This document shows, piece by piece, positions 9,101 to 18,200 of a stretch of DNA of 61,773 nucleotides; position 1 is the first letter of the stretch; each line of letters opens with the position of its first letter. The position numbers were made by a program, and so were the translations under genes. The notes under the pieces were generated by a model, which did no database searches, was not told the origin of the DNA, and worked only from the letters and a program-made list of their open reading frames with translations. The stretch covers positions 1-61,773 of the forward strand of contig DASTSO010000035.1 in assembly GCA_035760645.1 (NCBI GenBank), written 5' to 3'. The DNA is from DASSTY01 sp035760645. GTDB lineage: Bacteria > Gemmatimonadota > Gemmatimonadetes > Gemmatimonadales > GWC2-71-9.

Positions 9101-12100
9101 CGCACGAAGTACTTCGAGCTCGCCAGCGTGTCGGCGAGGTTCACGACGTAGCGGAAGACGTTGTCGTTGGGCCCGCGCGCATTGAGCGTCTGGTCGCCGT
9201 TGAGGTCCTCGGTGTCGAGCGTGCCGTTGCCCGCGGTGCAGCGGCTGCTCAGGTCGCCCCAGGGATACACCGCCACGGTCGAGCGCAGCTGCTGGCGGCA
9301 GAGATGCACCCGCGTGCTGTCGCCGTCCACGTTGCCCGCCGGCACCAGCGGCGGCACGTCGCTCAGGATGCCGTTGTCGTCGGTGTCGGCGTTGAACGGG
9401 GTGGTGGACGAGGGGCGCTCGGTGTCGAGCTGGCCCACGCCGACGTACTGGCGGCCGGTGTAGGTGGTGTCGGCGCCGTTCACGGCGAAGTTGGTCGGCG
9501 CGACGGCGAGCGCGTCCTCGTTGACCGCGCCCAGGTCGAGGACGAGGCGCACGCCGGCCGAGTCGGCGGTGTGGCTGGCCGGCTGGTAGACCCAGAACTC
9601 GAGGTACTCGTCGCGCGTCAGGTCGGCGCCGGTGGCGCTGAGGCTCGTCACGATCGAGCGCCAGCGGGGCCGGAAGTCGCGCCGCGCCTGCGTCCAGTGG
9701 CTCCGCGAGTTGCGGTCCACCACGCCGCCCGCGGTGTCGGCGTGCAGCGTCATCCAGAGCGGCGTCTCGAACTGGTTGCCCTGGGTGCCGACGAACTTGA
9801 AGAGCGTGTCGATGTCGGTCGGGCGGATCTGCACCGCGCGCCCGCCGCTGGCGATCAGGTTCTGCCAGGTGAGCTGCACGGCGTCGTCGCGCTCGAAGGC
9901 GCCGATGCCCATCGTCTCCAGGCCGTCGGCGCGCTGCGGCATGCTGCCCCAGCCCCAGAGCGTCTCGCGCAGGTTGATCGGCACGCCGGCGTCGCTCTCG
10001 AACTCCTCGAGATAGGCCGCCCCGGTGCGGTTGGGGTCGGGCCGCGTCATCGCCGCCTCGGCGTGGATGTCGAGCCGCGACGGCGCCGCCGCCGGCGCGT
10101 TGAGCAGCGGCGAGAGGAGCCGGTTGACGATCGAGGGCTTGAAGTGCAGCTCGGTGTTGAGTCCGGTGACCAGGTTCGCCTTCGCCTCGAAGCCCAGCTG
10201 CGGCCGGTTGTAGACCGTCTGCTCGCGCTGGTACATCGTGATCAGGTTCACCGCCCCGGTCTCGCCGAGCGAGTAGCGGGTGGCGAGCCCGAAGATCGAC
10301 GTCGGCGCGACGGCGAAGATCCCGTTCTCCTCGAAGCTCGCCGTCACCGTCCCCGTGCCGGTGCCGAAGAGCCCGTCGGGGTTGAGGAAGGAGACCTGGC
10401 CGGTGGCGTAGTCGATCGAGTAGTCCACGCCCTTCTCGAGCGTGCGCCCGTTGGCCGTGAGCTTCTCGGTGCCCTCGCGGATCTGCAGCGCGTTCAGGTT
10501 GAGCGAGCCGCGGTCGCCGGCGCCCGTGGAGTTGTAGCGGAAGCGGAAGGCGTACTTCGCCGGCGGCCCCTGCGTGCTCTGCAGGAGCGAGGTCGGCGTC
10601 TGGTAGAGCGGCTCGTTGCGCTCGAGCGCGTTGGGCACCCGCTGCGCGTCGGCGAAGGGCTGCAGGTGCGGGAAGACGAGGTACGACTCGCGCAACACCT
10701 GCCCGGCGCCCGGGTCGCGGGTGCGCGGGAAGAGCCGGTTGTCGCGGTCGAAGGCCGTCGGATCGGTGGGAATCGCGATCCCGAGCAGCGCCAGGTAGGT
10801 CGCCGCCCCGCTGCTCGGCCGCTCGGAGCGGTTGAGCTGCAGGTTGACCTGCAGCGAGGCGGGGTCGAGGTCGCCGCCGGCGACCCGGTAGACCTGCCGC
10901 ATCTCGTGCAGGAAGGGCCCGAAGGTGGGGCCGTTCTGCGCGTCGCTGACCAGGAGGAGCGTGTCGCGCGGGACGCCGTTGGGGCTGGTCCCGCCGCTCT
11001 GGCTCGGGAAGGTGCCGACCGAGTCGAGTCCCGCGCCCGCGCGCACCGTGTAGCTGACGGCCAGGAAGTCGTTGAGGTCGAGCTTGGTCGTGAGCGCGAG
11101 CCACAGCCCCGAGGGATCGAGGTAGTAGTCGACGTTGGGCTGCAGCAGCACCCAGAGCCCGCTCTGCTGGTCGAACTGCTGGCCCTCGCCGTTGACGGCG
11201 ACGGCCGAGATGCCGCCCAGGTTGGGGTCCACGCTCGAGCCCGAGGGGATCGCCCGGTGGCGGTAGACGCGCACGTCCACCGGCTGGAGCGTGGGATCCA
11301 CCGGCGCCTGGCCGAGGTTGAGGATGTCCACGGCCGGGAAGCCGCGCACGGCGCGCGGGTCCACCACCCAGAAGAAGCGGCCGGTCTCGAAGTCGAGGTC
11401 GCGCACCTGCCGGTCCTGCGGCGTGGTCGCCGTCTGCCCCACGGTGTAGGTGCGCTCGGCCACCACGCTGCCCTTCTGCGTCGCGGCGAGGGTCTGCACC
11501 TGGACCGGCCCGACCTCGAAGGTGGCGTTGACGCCGAAGTTGTTGGCCGGGATCGCCGCCGTGAGGAAGCGCGAGGCGGGCGGCCGGAAGCTCACCGTGC
11601 CGACCTCGATGCGCCGGATGATCTCGTCCTCGAGCCCCTCGTAGTAGACCTGGACGTTCTGGTTCGCGCCCGCCTCGCGCTGGCTGTCGTAGTCCACGTT
11701 CACGTGCACCCGGCGCCCGATGATGCCGCCCGTGCGCAGGTTGAACGTGTTGTCCAGCCGCGGCGCGGAGAAGCCGCCGCGGCAGCCGCTGTTGGGATCG
11801 GCGAGCAGGTCCGGGGTGCAGCGGTGGTTGATCGTGCGGTCGGTGCGCAGCTCGAAGCGCACCTCGCCGTCGATGGCGAGGTCGGCGTACTTGCGGTCGA
11901 GGCCCAGCGCGCCGCGATCGACCGCGGGGGCGAGGCTGTCGCTGCGGCCCGGCTGGCCGCGGCCGTAGAGGGCGCGGAAGCGGTGCGCGAGCGCCCGCTC
12001 GGTCCGCGCGGAGTCGAGCGTGGCGGTGAGCGCGCTGTCCCAGGCCGCCTGCCGGAGCGGCGCCAGCCGGTGCGGCGCGGGGCCGGGGGCCGGGGCGGCG

Positions 12101-12339
12101 ACGGCCGGCCACGTCAGATCGGGCGCCGGCGCGGCGAAGGCCGGCCGCAGCCCCGGCGCGGGCGTCACCGTGTCCCGCGGCACCGTGTCCCGCGGCATCG
12201 AGTCGGGGGACACGACGGGCCGGCCCCCGGCCTGGCCCGGGACCTGCCCGGGAACCTGGCCGTGGAGAACGCGCGGCAGCGCGACGGGGGCGCCTAGAAG
12301 GACACCGACGGCAATGAGAAAACGGCGCGCCACGCGCAA
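6118..12339 (-). CDS. sprA: SprA-family outer-membrane secretion/gliding protein
   Basis: This very large protein (2073 residues) has an N-terminal signal peptide (cleavage likely LHG|Q) and then proline-rich sequence. Blocks resembling SprA follow: DLDFETGRFFWVVDPRAVRG, AATQKGS, YLEEFESDAGVPINLRETLW, and WIDDIRM near the middle. The C-terminal half is rich in alternating aromatic and polar strands, ending FQLSLFAGDYH, as in a giant beta-barrel. In Bacteroidota SprA is the outer-membrane translocon of type IX secretion. Length and block order match, but I have no alignment, so family assignment is firm and function is inferred. The start codon is TTG; an in-frame GTG two codons later is an alternative. 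The overlapping gene downstream is the glutaminyl-cyclase-like lipoprotein. Confidence 0.8.
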   Translation of the reverse strand: MRVARRFLIAVGVLLGAPVALPRVLHGQVPGQVPGQAGGRPVVSPDSMPRDTVPRDTVTPAPGLRPAFAAPAPDLTWPAVAAPAPGPAPHRLAPLRQAAWDSALTATLDSARTERALAHRFRALYGRGQPGRSDSLAPAVDRGALGLDRKYADLAIDGEVRFELRTDRTINHRCTPDLLADPNSGCRGGFSAPRLDNTFNLRTGGIIGRRVHVNVDYDSQREAGANQNVQVYYEGLEDEIIRRIEVGTVSFRPPASRFLTAAIPANNFGVNATFEVGPVQVQTLAATQKGSVVAERTYTVGQTATTPQDRQVRDLDFETGRFFWVVDPRAVRGFPAVDILNLGQAPVDPTLQPVDVRVYRHRAIPSGSSVDPNLGGISAVAVNGEGQQFDQQSGLWVLLQPNVDYYLDPSGLWLALTTKLDLNDFLAVSYTVRAGAGLDSVGTFPSQSGGTSPNGVPRDTLLLVSDAQNGPTFGPFLHEMRQVYRVAGGDLDPASLQVNLQLNRSERPSSGAATYLALLGIAIPTDPTAFDRDNRLFPRTRDPGAGQVLRESYLVFPHLQPFADAQRVPNALERNEPLYQTPTSLLQSTQGPPAKYAFRFRYNSTGAGDRGSLNLNALQIREGTEKLTANGRTLEKGVDYSIDYATGQVSFLNPDGLFGTGTGTVTASFEENGIFAVAPTSIFGLATRYSLGETGAVNLITMYQREQTVYNRPQLGFEAKANLVTGLNTELHFKPSIVNRLLSPLLNAPAAAPSRLDIHAEAAMTRPDPNRTGAAYLEEFESDAGVPINLRETLWGWGSMPQRADGLETMGIGAFERDDAVQLTWQNLIASGGRAVQIRPTDIDTLFKFVGTQGNQFETPLWMTLHADTAGGVVDRNSRSHWTQARRDFRPRWRSIVTSLSATGADLTRDEYLEFWVYQPASHTADSAGVRLVLDLGAVNEDALAVAPTNFAVNGADTTYTGRQYVGVGQLDTERPSSTTPFNADTDDNGILSDVPPLVPAGNVDGDSTRVHLCRQQLRSTVAVYPWGDLSSRCTAGNGTLDTEDLNGDQTLNARGPNDNVFRYVVNLADTLASSKYFVRDGQTDAVGGQWKLYRIPLRSPDATIGSPNMRLVQHLRLSVVGAADQGEPDVVARFGLARMRLVGSPWARRAESPIQGFAGLTGQPQGTVIATIISTENAELGYQSPPGVLLATNRRDVGRDAIGTQISEKSLRVIAQDLGVGERAEAYLRFPAGPQNLLAYREMRIWAHGTPAALDPVAAGAWERGELQMFLKLGSDPENFYLYRSPARSGSWDPEVVVDLDVWRRLRADVEMRWLNGQGPNGAAECQLPGPVSPTAYVACEGNYVVYVGSPGVNPPNLAAVQEISAGLYRASGEGRLAYAEVWIDDIRMTRPVSEVGTALAFDARLTASDVGDISLALVRQDGQFRQIGQTPSYRTTGNLQLASSWRLDRFLPAWLGYSIPATVNLVRTSVDPVLLQGSDLPGAALPSLRRPRGWSANYSISLRRSKPGTHWLVKGLLDPLFVQATYTQGRSTTELSDASSDGRGLSAAYSLVLQRTGPKLPLGGLVDHLPGFMRNGELGRALREARIALAPSNVRWQTGVTRDASDLTNYLVPVRQPADSLLAAIQSLNYVWRNGAGLTWQPLGMLTLSGDLASTRDLRHYPDSSSVGRLAEASRKTFLGMDAGVERDRTVTTNLTLAPRVASWLRPRLTRSSNFILSRSLTSRPPVRAGDDSLGAFVLPQTLNNSRSTELGASIEIGRLLRNLGGDSSGLARAVQRLRPLDVSRRTSYSSTFDLAAFSPTVGYQLAEGGLEHFLGQFGTTAIGAGVTRTTTVSSGAELPLGFSATVSYSLLDADRYQRSGDRLLLTTSSQREWPVGSLRFTHTFLRGPITLLAVGSTVRQRRGTQTQPGVGGGAGLVSGVQSSAVNPDMQIGLRNGMALTLGFNSVRQQTTNTSSLTHLAQADWTGSFSYAFRLPRSLSPTRKMLRTSLYALSTTSETCMVTGTVAGCQIVNDLLRQELRGTVETDLLRSLSGGLSLGYSLNGSETLNRRISQFSLSANFQLSLFAGDYH

Positions 12340-12371
12340 GCGCTCACTGCAAATGGGCTGGGACAGGGTTA

Positions 12372-12400
12372 TCTATAAATGTAGGAAACAATGAATGTAA
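12372..12400 (-). promoter_or_regulatory. Sigma-70-like promoter for sprA
   Basis: On the minus strand, TTACAT (12395-12400) is separated by 17 nt from TATAGA (12372-12377) in an AT-rich island of the divergent sprA/lptF gap. Transcription would start about 26 nt before the TTG start of sprA. Confidence 0.5.
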
Positions 12401-12455
12401 TGGCCCGTCGGACCCCCTACCACCCCTTGGCCGATCCCCCCGCCCCGGAGCGCCG

Positions 12456-14072
12456 ATGCGGCTGATCTCGCGCTACCTCGTGCGGCAGCTGTGGGCGCCG
12501 TTCTGCTTCGCGCTCGCCGCCCTCACCGGCTTCATGCTCCTCAACCAGGTGGCCAAGAAGTTCGGCCAGCTGGTGGGCAAGGGACTCGACTGGTCGGTCA
12601 TCGCCGAGGTGTTCGCCCTCAGCCTCCCGTTCATCGTGGCGATGACGCTGCCGATGGCGGTGCTGGTGGCGGTGCTCTACACCTTCAGCCACCTCGCCGC
12701 CGACAACGAGGTGACGGCGATGCGCGCGAGCGGGCTCAGCATCTGGCAGATCCTGCGCCCGGTGCTCGTCTGGGGCCTCGTCCTGGGCCTCGTCAACCTC
12801 GCCTTCGTCGACCAGGTGCTGCCGCGCAGCAACGCGCAGCTCCGGGCACTCCTCATCGAGATCAACCGCAAGAAGCCGACCTTCCAGCTCCGCGAGCAGG
12901 TGATCAACGAGGTCCCGCCCTCGGACTACTTCCTGCGCGCCCTGCGCATCGACCCCGGCTCGGGCCGGCTGCGCGGGGTGACGATCTACGACATCGGCAA
13001 TCCGCAGAGCCGCCGGGTGATCTACGCCGACAGCGGCCTCATGGCCTACGCCCCGGGCGGCCAGGACCTCACGCTGCGGCTCTGGCACGGTACGGTGCAC
13101 GCCTTCCAGGGCCGCGACCCCCAGAGCTTCGACCTCACCACCTTCGGCGAGAACCAGATCCGGGTGCGGAACGTCTTCGACCGGCTGGAGCGCAGCGAAA
13201 ACGACGTGATCCGGGGCGACCGCGAGATGAGCAGTTGCGAGATGCTGACCGTCGTGCGCGAGGCCGAGCGCGACGCGGTGCAGGCGCGGCGCGAGCGGCG
13301 GGTGCAGGAGCTCTCCGATCTCCGGCGGCTCCTGGGCCTGCCGCCGCTGCCGCCGGCCCCGCAGGCGCCGGTCCCGCCGGCGCGCGGCTACTGCGCCTGG
13401 CTCGCCCGGCTGCGGACCTGGGTGCTTCCGGGGACGGCTCAGGCGCAGCAGGGTGCACAGCAGGCGGGACGGCGCGCCGGCGGGAGGGCGGGAGGGGGCC
13501 CGGTGCGTGGCGCCCCTCCGGTGCGCGGAGTGACCCTCCCGCCGTCCCGCCGTCCCGCCGTCCCGCCGTCCCCGGCCGCGGCGCCCGGGGGCGCACCGCC
13601 GGTCTACCTGACCAGCTGGACCGAGCTCCAGGGCATGCGCGACCGGGCCGACGACGCCGAGCGGCGGGCGGACCGCTACGCCGTCGAGGTGCACAAGAAG
13701 TGGTCGATCAGCGCGGCCTGTCTCACCTTCGTGCTGGTGGGGGTGGCGCTCGCGCTGCGTTTCCCGCGGGCGGGGATGGGACTCGTCCTGGGCGGCGGCA
13801 TGGCGGTCTTCGCGATCTTCTACGTCGGGCTCACCGCCGGCGAGAGCCTCGCCGACCGCAACCTGATCTCGCCGGCCGTGGCGATGTGGTGGCCCAACGT
13901 CCTCCTCGGCGTGCTGGGACTCGCGGGGCTCTGGTGGGTGAACCGCGAATCGGGCTCGACCCGCGGCGGCGACTTCGCGGAGATCTGGGAGGGGATCCGG
14001 ACCCGGCTGCCTCGGCGCCTGCGGCGGGGCGGAGCGGCGGGACGGCGGGACGGCGGGAGGGTGGCGGCGTGA
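12456..14072 (+). CDS. lptF: LPS export ABC transporter permease LptF
   Basis: The 538-residue protein opens MRLISRYLVRQLWAPF, typical of LptF/LptG permeases. Three N-terminal helices, a periplasmic jelly-roll region (about 120-250) and three C-terminal helices (about 415-510) are visible. With LptG and LptB it extracts LPS from the inner membrane. It is about 150 residues longer than usual. The excess is a Pro/Arg/Gly-rich linker before the fourth helix, including residues 336-373 encoded by a GGGACGGC-type inverted repeat, plus a tail ending in the same repeat. The insert should lie in the periplasm. A GGAG ribosome site precedes the ATG. The stop overlaps the lptG start (GTGA). Confidence 0.92.
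   Translation: MRLISRYLVRQLWAPFCFALAALTGFMLLNQVAKKFGQLVGKGLDWSVIAEVFALSLPFIVAMTLPMAVLVAVLYTFSHLAADNEVTAMRASGLSIWQILRPVLVWGLVLGLVNLAFVDQVLPRSNAQLRALLIEINRKKPTFQLREQVINEVPPSDYFLRALRIDPGSGRLRGVTIYDIGNPQSRRVIYADSGLMAYAPGGQDLTLRLWHGTVHAFQGRDPQSFDLTTFGENQIRVRNVFDRLERSENDVIRGDREMSSCEMLTVVREAERDAVQARRERRVQELSDLRRLLGLPPLPPAPQAPVPPARGYCAWLARLRTWVLPGTAQAQQGAQQAGRRAGGRAGGGPVRGAPPVRGVTLPPSRRPAVPPSPAAAPGGAPPVYLTSWTELQGMRDRADDAERRADRYAVEVHKKWSISAACLTFVLVGVALALRFPRAGMGLVLGGGMAVFAIFYVGLTAGESLADRNLISPAVAMWWPNVLLGVLGLAGLWWVNRESGSTRGGDFAEIWEGIRTRLPRRLRRGGAAGRRDGGRVAA
13462..13572. repeat. In-frame inverted-repeat element inside lptF
   Basis: The left arm (13462-13498, GGCGGGACGGC then GGCGGGAGGGCGGGAGGG) and right arm (13535-13572, repeats of CCCGCCGT) enclose about 35 bp containing CCTCCGGTG, also found in the hairpin at 5051. 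The reading frame stays open and encodes residues 336-373, with GRRAGGRAGG on one side and PPSRRPAVPPS on the other. Confidence 0.8.
14028..14062. repeat. Solo (GGGACGGC)-type arm at the 3' end of lptF
   Basis: A G-rich arm with two GGGACGGC units and flanking partial copies, with no complementary arm nearby, encodes the last residues of LptF (GRRDGGR...). It ends just before the lptF/lptG overlap. Confidence 0.7.
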
Positions 14073-15145
14073 AGCTCCTGGACCGCTACGTCCTCGGCAC
14101 CTGGGTCCGGCTGTTCGCGATCACGGTCGTGGGCTTCCCGCTGATCAGCATCCTGATCAACCTGACCGACACGCTCAACAAGCTGCTCGACCGCGGCCTC
14201 GGCTTCCGGCAGATCGCGGTGAGCTACGTCTACTCGATCCCCGAGAACGTCTTCCTCATCATGCCGGCGGCGGTGCTCTTCGCCACCGTGTTCACGGTGG
14301 GGACGATGGGCCGCCACTCGGAGATCACGGCCGCGAAGGCGAGCGGCCGCAGCTTCCACCGGCTGGTGCGGCCGATCTTCGCGGCCAGCGCCGTGGTGGC
14401 GCTCCTCGCCGTCGCCGTGGGCGAGCTCGCCGTGGCCGCGACGGCGAAGATGAGCGAGCTGCAGAAGGCCGACCAGGCCCGCTCGCTCCTGGGCCGGGTG
14501 AACTTCGTCTACCGCGCCGAGGCGGGCTGGGTGTACGCCGTGCGCACCCTCGACCTCGACGCGCGACGGCTCGACGGCGTGGTGCTCGAGCGGCAGGGCC
14601 GCGGTCCCGACTATCCCTCGCTCGTCATCTCGGCGGACAGCGCCACCTGGTCCGACTCGCTCGGCGCCTGGCGCCTCTGGGGCGGGACGAGCCGCGTCAT
14701 CGACGGCCCGCGCCGCCAGGCCACCTTCCGCTTCCGCACCCTCCGCCTCGCGGCGATGCAGGAGACGCCGGCCGAGCTGCTCGCCGAGCCCAAGGCGCCC
14801 GAGGAGATGCGCTACGCCGAGCTGGGCCGCTACATCACCACGCTGAAGCGCTCGGGCAACGACGCCAGCAAGCTCGAGGTGGACCAGGCGCTCAAGCTCG
14901 CCATCCCCGCCGCCTGCTTCATCATCGCCCTCTTCGCCGCGCCGCTCGCGATGACCACGCCCCGCAGCGGCGCCGCGGTGGGGATCGCGATCAGCCTGGG
15001 CACCACGGTCACCTATCTCATGCTGGCCCAGATCGCCCGCGCCGTGGGCGCCGGCGGCGTCATCGATCCCACCCTCGCCGCGTGGCTGCCGAACGCGGCG
15101 TTCTTCGCGGCGGCGCTGGTGCTGCTCAGGCGGGTGCGGACGTAG
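14069..15145 (+). CDS. lptG: LPS export ABC transporter permease LptG
   Basis: The 358-residue protein begins VKLLDRYVLGTWVRLFAITV at a GTG that overlaps the lptF stop (GTGA). Six membrane helices flank a periplasmic beta domain, with the family features FPLISILINLTDTLNKLLDR and SEITAAKASGRS; the latter is the coupling region contacting the LptB ATPase. Length is normal for LptG, unlike its partner. Together with LptF it forms the inner-membrane heterodimer for LPS export. LptB is not in the window. A TAG stop three bases before a repeat tract ends the operon. Confidence 0.92.
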   Translation: MKLLDRYVLGTWVRLFAITVVGFPLISILINLTDTLNKLLDRGLGFRQIAVSYVYSIPENVFLIMPAAVLFATVFTVGTMGRHSEITAAKASGRSFHRLVRPIFAASAVVALLAVAVGELAVAATAKMSELQKADQARSLLGRVNFVYRAEAGWVYAVRTLDLDARRLDGVVLERQGRGPDYPSLVISADSATWSDSLGAWRLWGGTSRVIDGPRRQATFRFRTLRLAAMQETPAELLAEPKAPEEMRYAELGRYITTLKRSGNDASKLEVDQALKLAIPAACFIIALFAAPLAMTTPRSGAAVGIAISLGTTVTYLMLAQIARAVGAGGVIDPTLAAWLPNAAFFAAALVLLRRVRT

Positions 15146-15150
15146 ACAGG

Positions 15151-15198
15151 GCGGGACGGCGGGACGGCGGGACGGCGGGACGGCGGGACGGCGGGACG
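15151..15198. repeat. Six perfect tandem copies of an 8-mer (GCGGGACG)
   Basis: Exactly six uninterrupted copies of GCGGGACG begin 5 bp after the lptG stop. The same unit forms the arms of the inverted elements elsewhere. No complementary arm follows; instead a strong terminator begins 14 bp later. Runs of GGG every 8 bases fit the G-quadruplex pattern. Confidence 0.9.
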
Positions 15199-15210
15199 AG
15201 AGCGAAGAAA

Positions 15211-15249
15211 AACCCGCCGGTGCTCATCGCGAGCACCGGCGGGCTTTCG
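15211..15249. terminator. Bidirectional terminator between lptG and the TonB-dependent receptor
   Basis: A 13-bp stem CCCGCCGGTGCTC (15213-15225/15231-15243) with a 5-nt loop is followed on the minus strand by TTTTTCTTC and on the plus strand by CTTTCG. It serves the converging genes on both sides. Confidence 0.85.
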
Positions 15250-15298
15250 TGTGGCGGGGAGGCGCTTCCAGCCTTCCGCCCGTCTGCCTTACCGCCGC

Positions 15299-18200
15299 TT
15301 AGAACGCGTACCGGATGCCGGCCTGGATGTAGTACGCGCTGCGGTTGATCGAGGCGCCCGAGCTCACCGGGCGGAAGCGCTGATCGAGGAACTTCGGGTC
15401 GAAGGTGACGACCGCGCGGCGCTGGGCCGCATCGGCCTCGCTCGTGGCGCCGGTCACGTTCAGGATCTGGGCGGTGTAGAACTCGTCGCCGTTGACCGTC
15501 TTCACGAGGCCCCAGTCCTTGTCGAGCATCCGGAGCACGTTGAAGATCTGCAGATCGAACGAGGCGTTGCCGTTGAGCACCGGCAGGTTCTGCCGGATCG
15601 ACATGTCGAGCTGGTTCTGCCACGGGTTGCGGCAGCTGTTGCGCTGCATGAGCTGGCCGCGCTGCGAGCGGAGGCAGGCCTCGCCGTCGATGTACTCGTT
15701 GAAGGCCAGCTCCTGCGCCGCGCTCGAGAACACCGGGCCCTTCGGGTCGCCGACCCCGGTCGGGATGTAGATCGGGTCGTCGCCGGTGTTGCCGTTGCGG
15801 TTCAGGTCGCCGCGGTTGCTCGAGCCGCCGGTGATGAGCGTGTAGGGCGAGCCCGACTGGCCGACGTAGGTGAACGAGATGTCCGTCGGCAGCTTCCAGC
15901 GCAGCGTGTAGGTCGCGTTGGCGATCACGCGGTGCGGCCGGTCGAAGCTCGAGCGGGTGCGCTGGTCCACCGTGTCGGCGGCGGCGCGGATCGTGCTCAG
16001 GCGCCAGTTCGAGACGGCGCGGCTCGACGTGAAGCTCTGCACGTCGTACGACTCGGAGTAGGTGTAGCCCACCGAGGCCTGCAGGTCGCGGCCGAACGAC
16101 TTGCGGAGCTGGCCGGTCACGCTCCAGTTGTAGCCCTGGCTCGTGTTCCGCAGCTCGTAGACGCCGCCGCTGGAGCCGGCGTAGATCGGATCGACGAAGT
16201 TCGTCGTCGGGATGCCGGTACCCGCCGCCACCGTGCCGTAGACCACGCGGCCGTTGACGTCGGTGCCGGCCGGCGCGGCGAGGTTCCGGTTGACGATGAA
16301 GAAGTTGTTGAGGTCCTTCGTGTACAGGCCCTCGAGCGTGCCGATCACGCCGCCGCCCAGCGCCCGGTCGAACGCGAGGTTCGCGCGGAGCACCTGCGGG
16401 AACTTCGTGTTCTGGCCGATGAGGTCCACCTCGCCGATCGAGCCGCCGGCGCCGACCGTCGCGCCGTTGGCGCACGCGGTGGTCGGGTTGGTGACGTTGT
16501 CCGGGTTGAACACCGGCGGGGCCCCGCTGCCGCCGACGCCGCCGTTGCCGCCGCACTGCAGGCCGACGAGGCCGAGGCCGTTGTTGGCGTAGGCGTTCGA
16601 GTACCAGACGAAGGCCGGCGCGCCGGTGAAGACGCCCACGCCACCGCGGATCTGGTTGGTGCTGAGGCTCGCGTCGGTCCAGTTGAAGCCGAGGCGCGGC
16701 GAGACCATCAGCTGGCCGCCGGGCTTCTTCTGCTCGCCGAAGCGGGCGATGACGCGCGGGTCGTAGTTGAGCGCGGTCGTGAAGTACGGCATGTCGACGC
16801 GCACGCCCGGGCTCACCGTGAAGGTCGGCGAGAGGTCCCAGTCGTCCTGCGCGTAGAGGGCGAACTGGCCCGCGCGGAAGCGCGTGTCGCCGCCCGGCGT
16901 GCCCGGCAGCGCGACGCGGATCGTGTACTGCTCGACGTTGCCGGCCTCGAAGTCGGCGAGGTTGTCGAACTGGAAGGTGCCGTACGAGTTCTGGGCGAAC
17001 AGGTTGCGGACCTTGTAGCCCTCCCACCGCGCGCCGAGCGTGAAGTTGTGGCGCCCGACCGGCAGCGTGAGGTTGTTCGTCAGCTCGTAGATGTCCTGGC
17101 TCAGGACGTTGCCCTGCGAGAACTCCTCCGAGCCCGAGCGGATCGAGAAGCACTGGCCGCCCGGCGCGCCGCACGGCGCCGGGCTGCCGGCGGCCGTGAA
17201 GTTCTGCACCACCACGAGCGGCTCGAGCACGTTCGGCGTGCGCGAGTCGCGGATGATGTTGGCGCTGGCGATGAGCTCGTTCGACGCGCCGTTGGCGAAG
17301 TTGGTGATGAACTGCAGCGACGGGTTGTACGTCTTGTTGTCGAAGAAGTACCCGTTGTTGCTCAGCTCGAGCGTCGGGTTGGTCGCCGACGTGGTGCGCG
17401 AGAAGACGTCGCGGTTGGCGCTGTTGAACTGCATCTTCGCCACCAGGCGGCTGTTGGCGCCGAGCTGGTAGTCGATGCGGCCGAGCGCGTTCGTCAGCGG
17501 GCGCTTGTTGCTGATGAGGTCGAGCGTGCCGTTGCCCGCGAGGCCCTTGGCCTTGGCCGCGGCGTTGAACGCGTCGACGTCGGCCTGGGTGGCCGCGATC
17601 GGCAGCGGGCCGCCGAGGTAGGGCCCCGCCGCCGGCTGGGTCTCGTCGCGCCGCTCGAGGTTGAGGAAGAAGTGCGCGCGGTCCTTGATGATCGGGCCGC
17701 CCAGCGAGCCGCCGTACTGCCAGTTCTTGAACTCGGCCTGGTCCACCGGGAAGCCGGCCCAGGAGTTCTCGCGGTGCGTGCCGTAGAGCGAGCCGTGGAG
17801 CTCGTTGGTGCCGCTCTTGGTGACGGCGTTGATCAGCGCGCCGGTGAAGTTGCCCTGCCGCACGTCGTAGGGCGAGAGGAGGATCTGGTACTCCTTCACC
17901 GCCTCGAGGCCCACCGAGCGGCCGTCGGCCTGCCCGCCCGCCTGGCCGGTGCGGCCGAGGCCGAAGCGGTCGTTCACCGTGGCACCGTCGACCTGCACCG
18001 TGTTGAAGCGGTTGTTCTGGCCCGCGGCGCTGATGCCGCCCTCGCCCTCGCGCACCTGCACCTGCGGCGCGAGCTTGACGAAGTCGGTGAAGTCGCGGTC
18101 CATCGTCGGCAGGCTCGAGAGCTGCTTCTCGGTGATCGTCGTCTGCGCGCCCTGGCGGTCGGGCGAGAACTCCGCCTCGGTGCCGGTGGGCGCGGTGGCC

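Noticed and set aside
6121..12297. A 2058-residue open frame on the plus strand opposite sprA
   Set aside because: It is an antisense shadow produced by GC-rich third positions. It is Arg/Ala/Val-rich with no domain, and the opposite strand clearly encodes SprA.
15151..15198. CRISPR-like repeats
   Set aside because: The 8-mer copies are contiguous with no spacers, and no cas gene is present.
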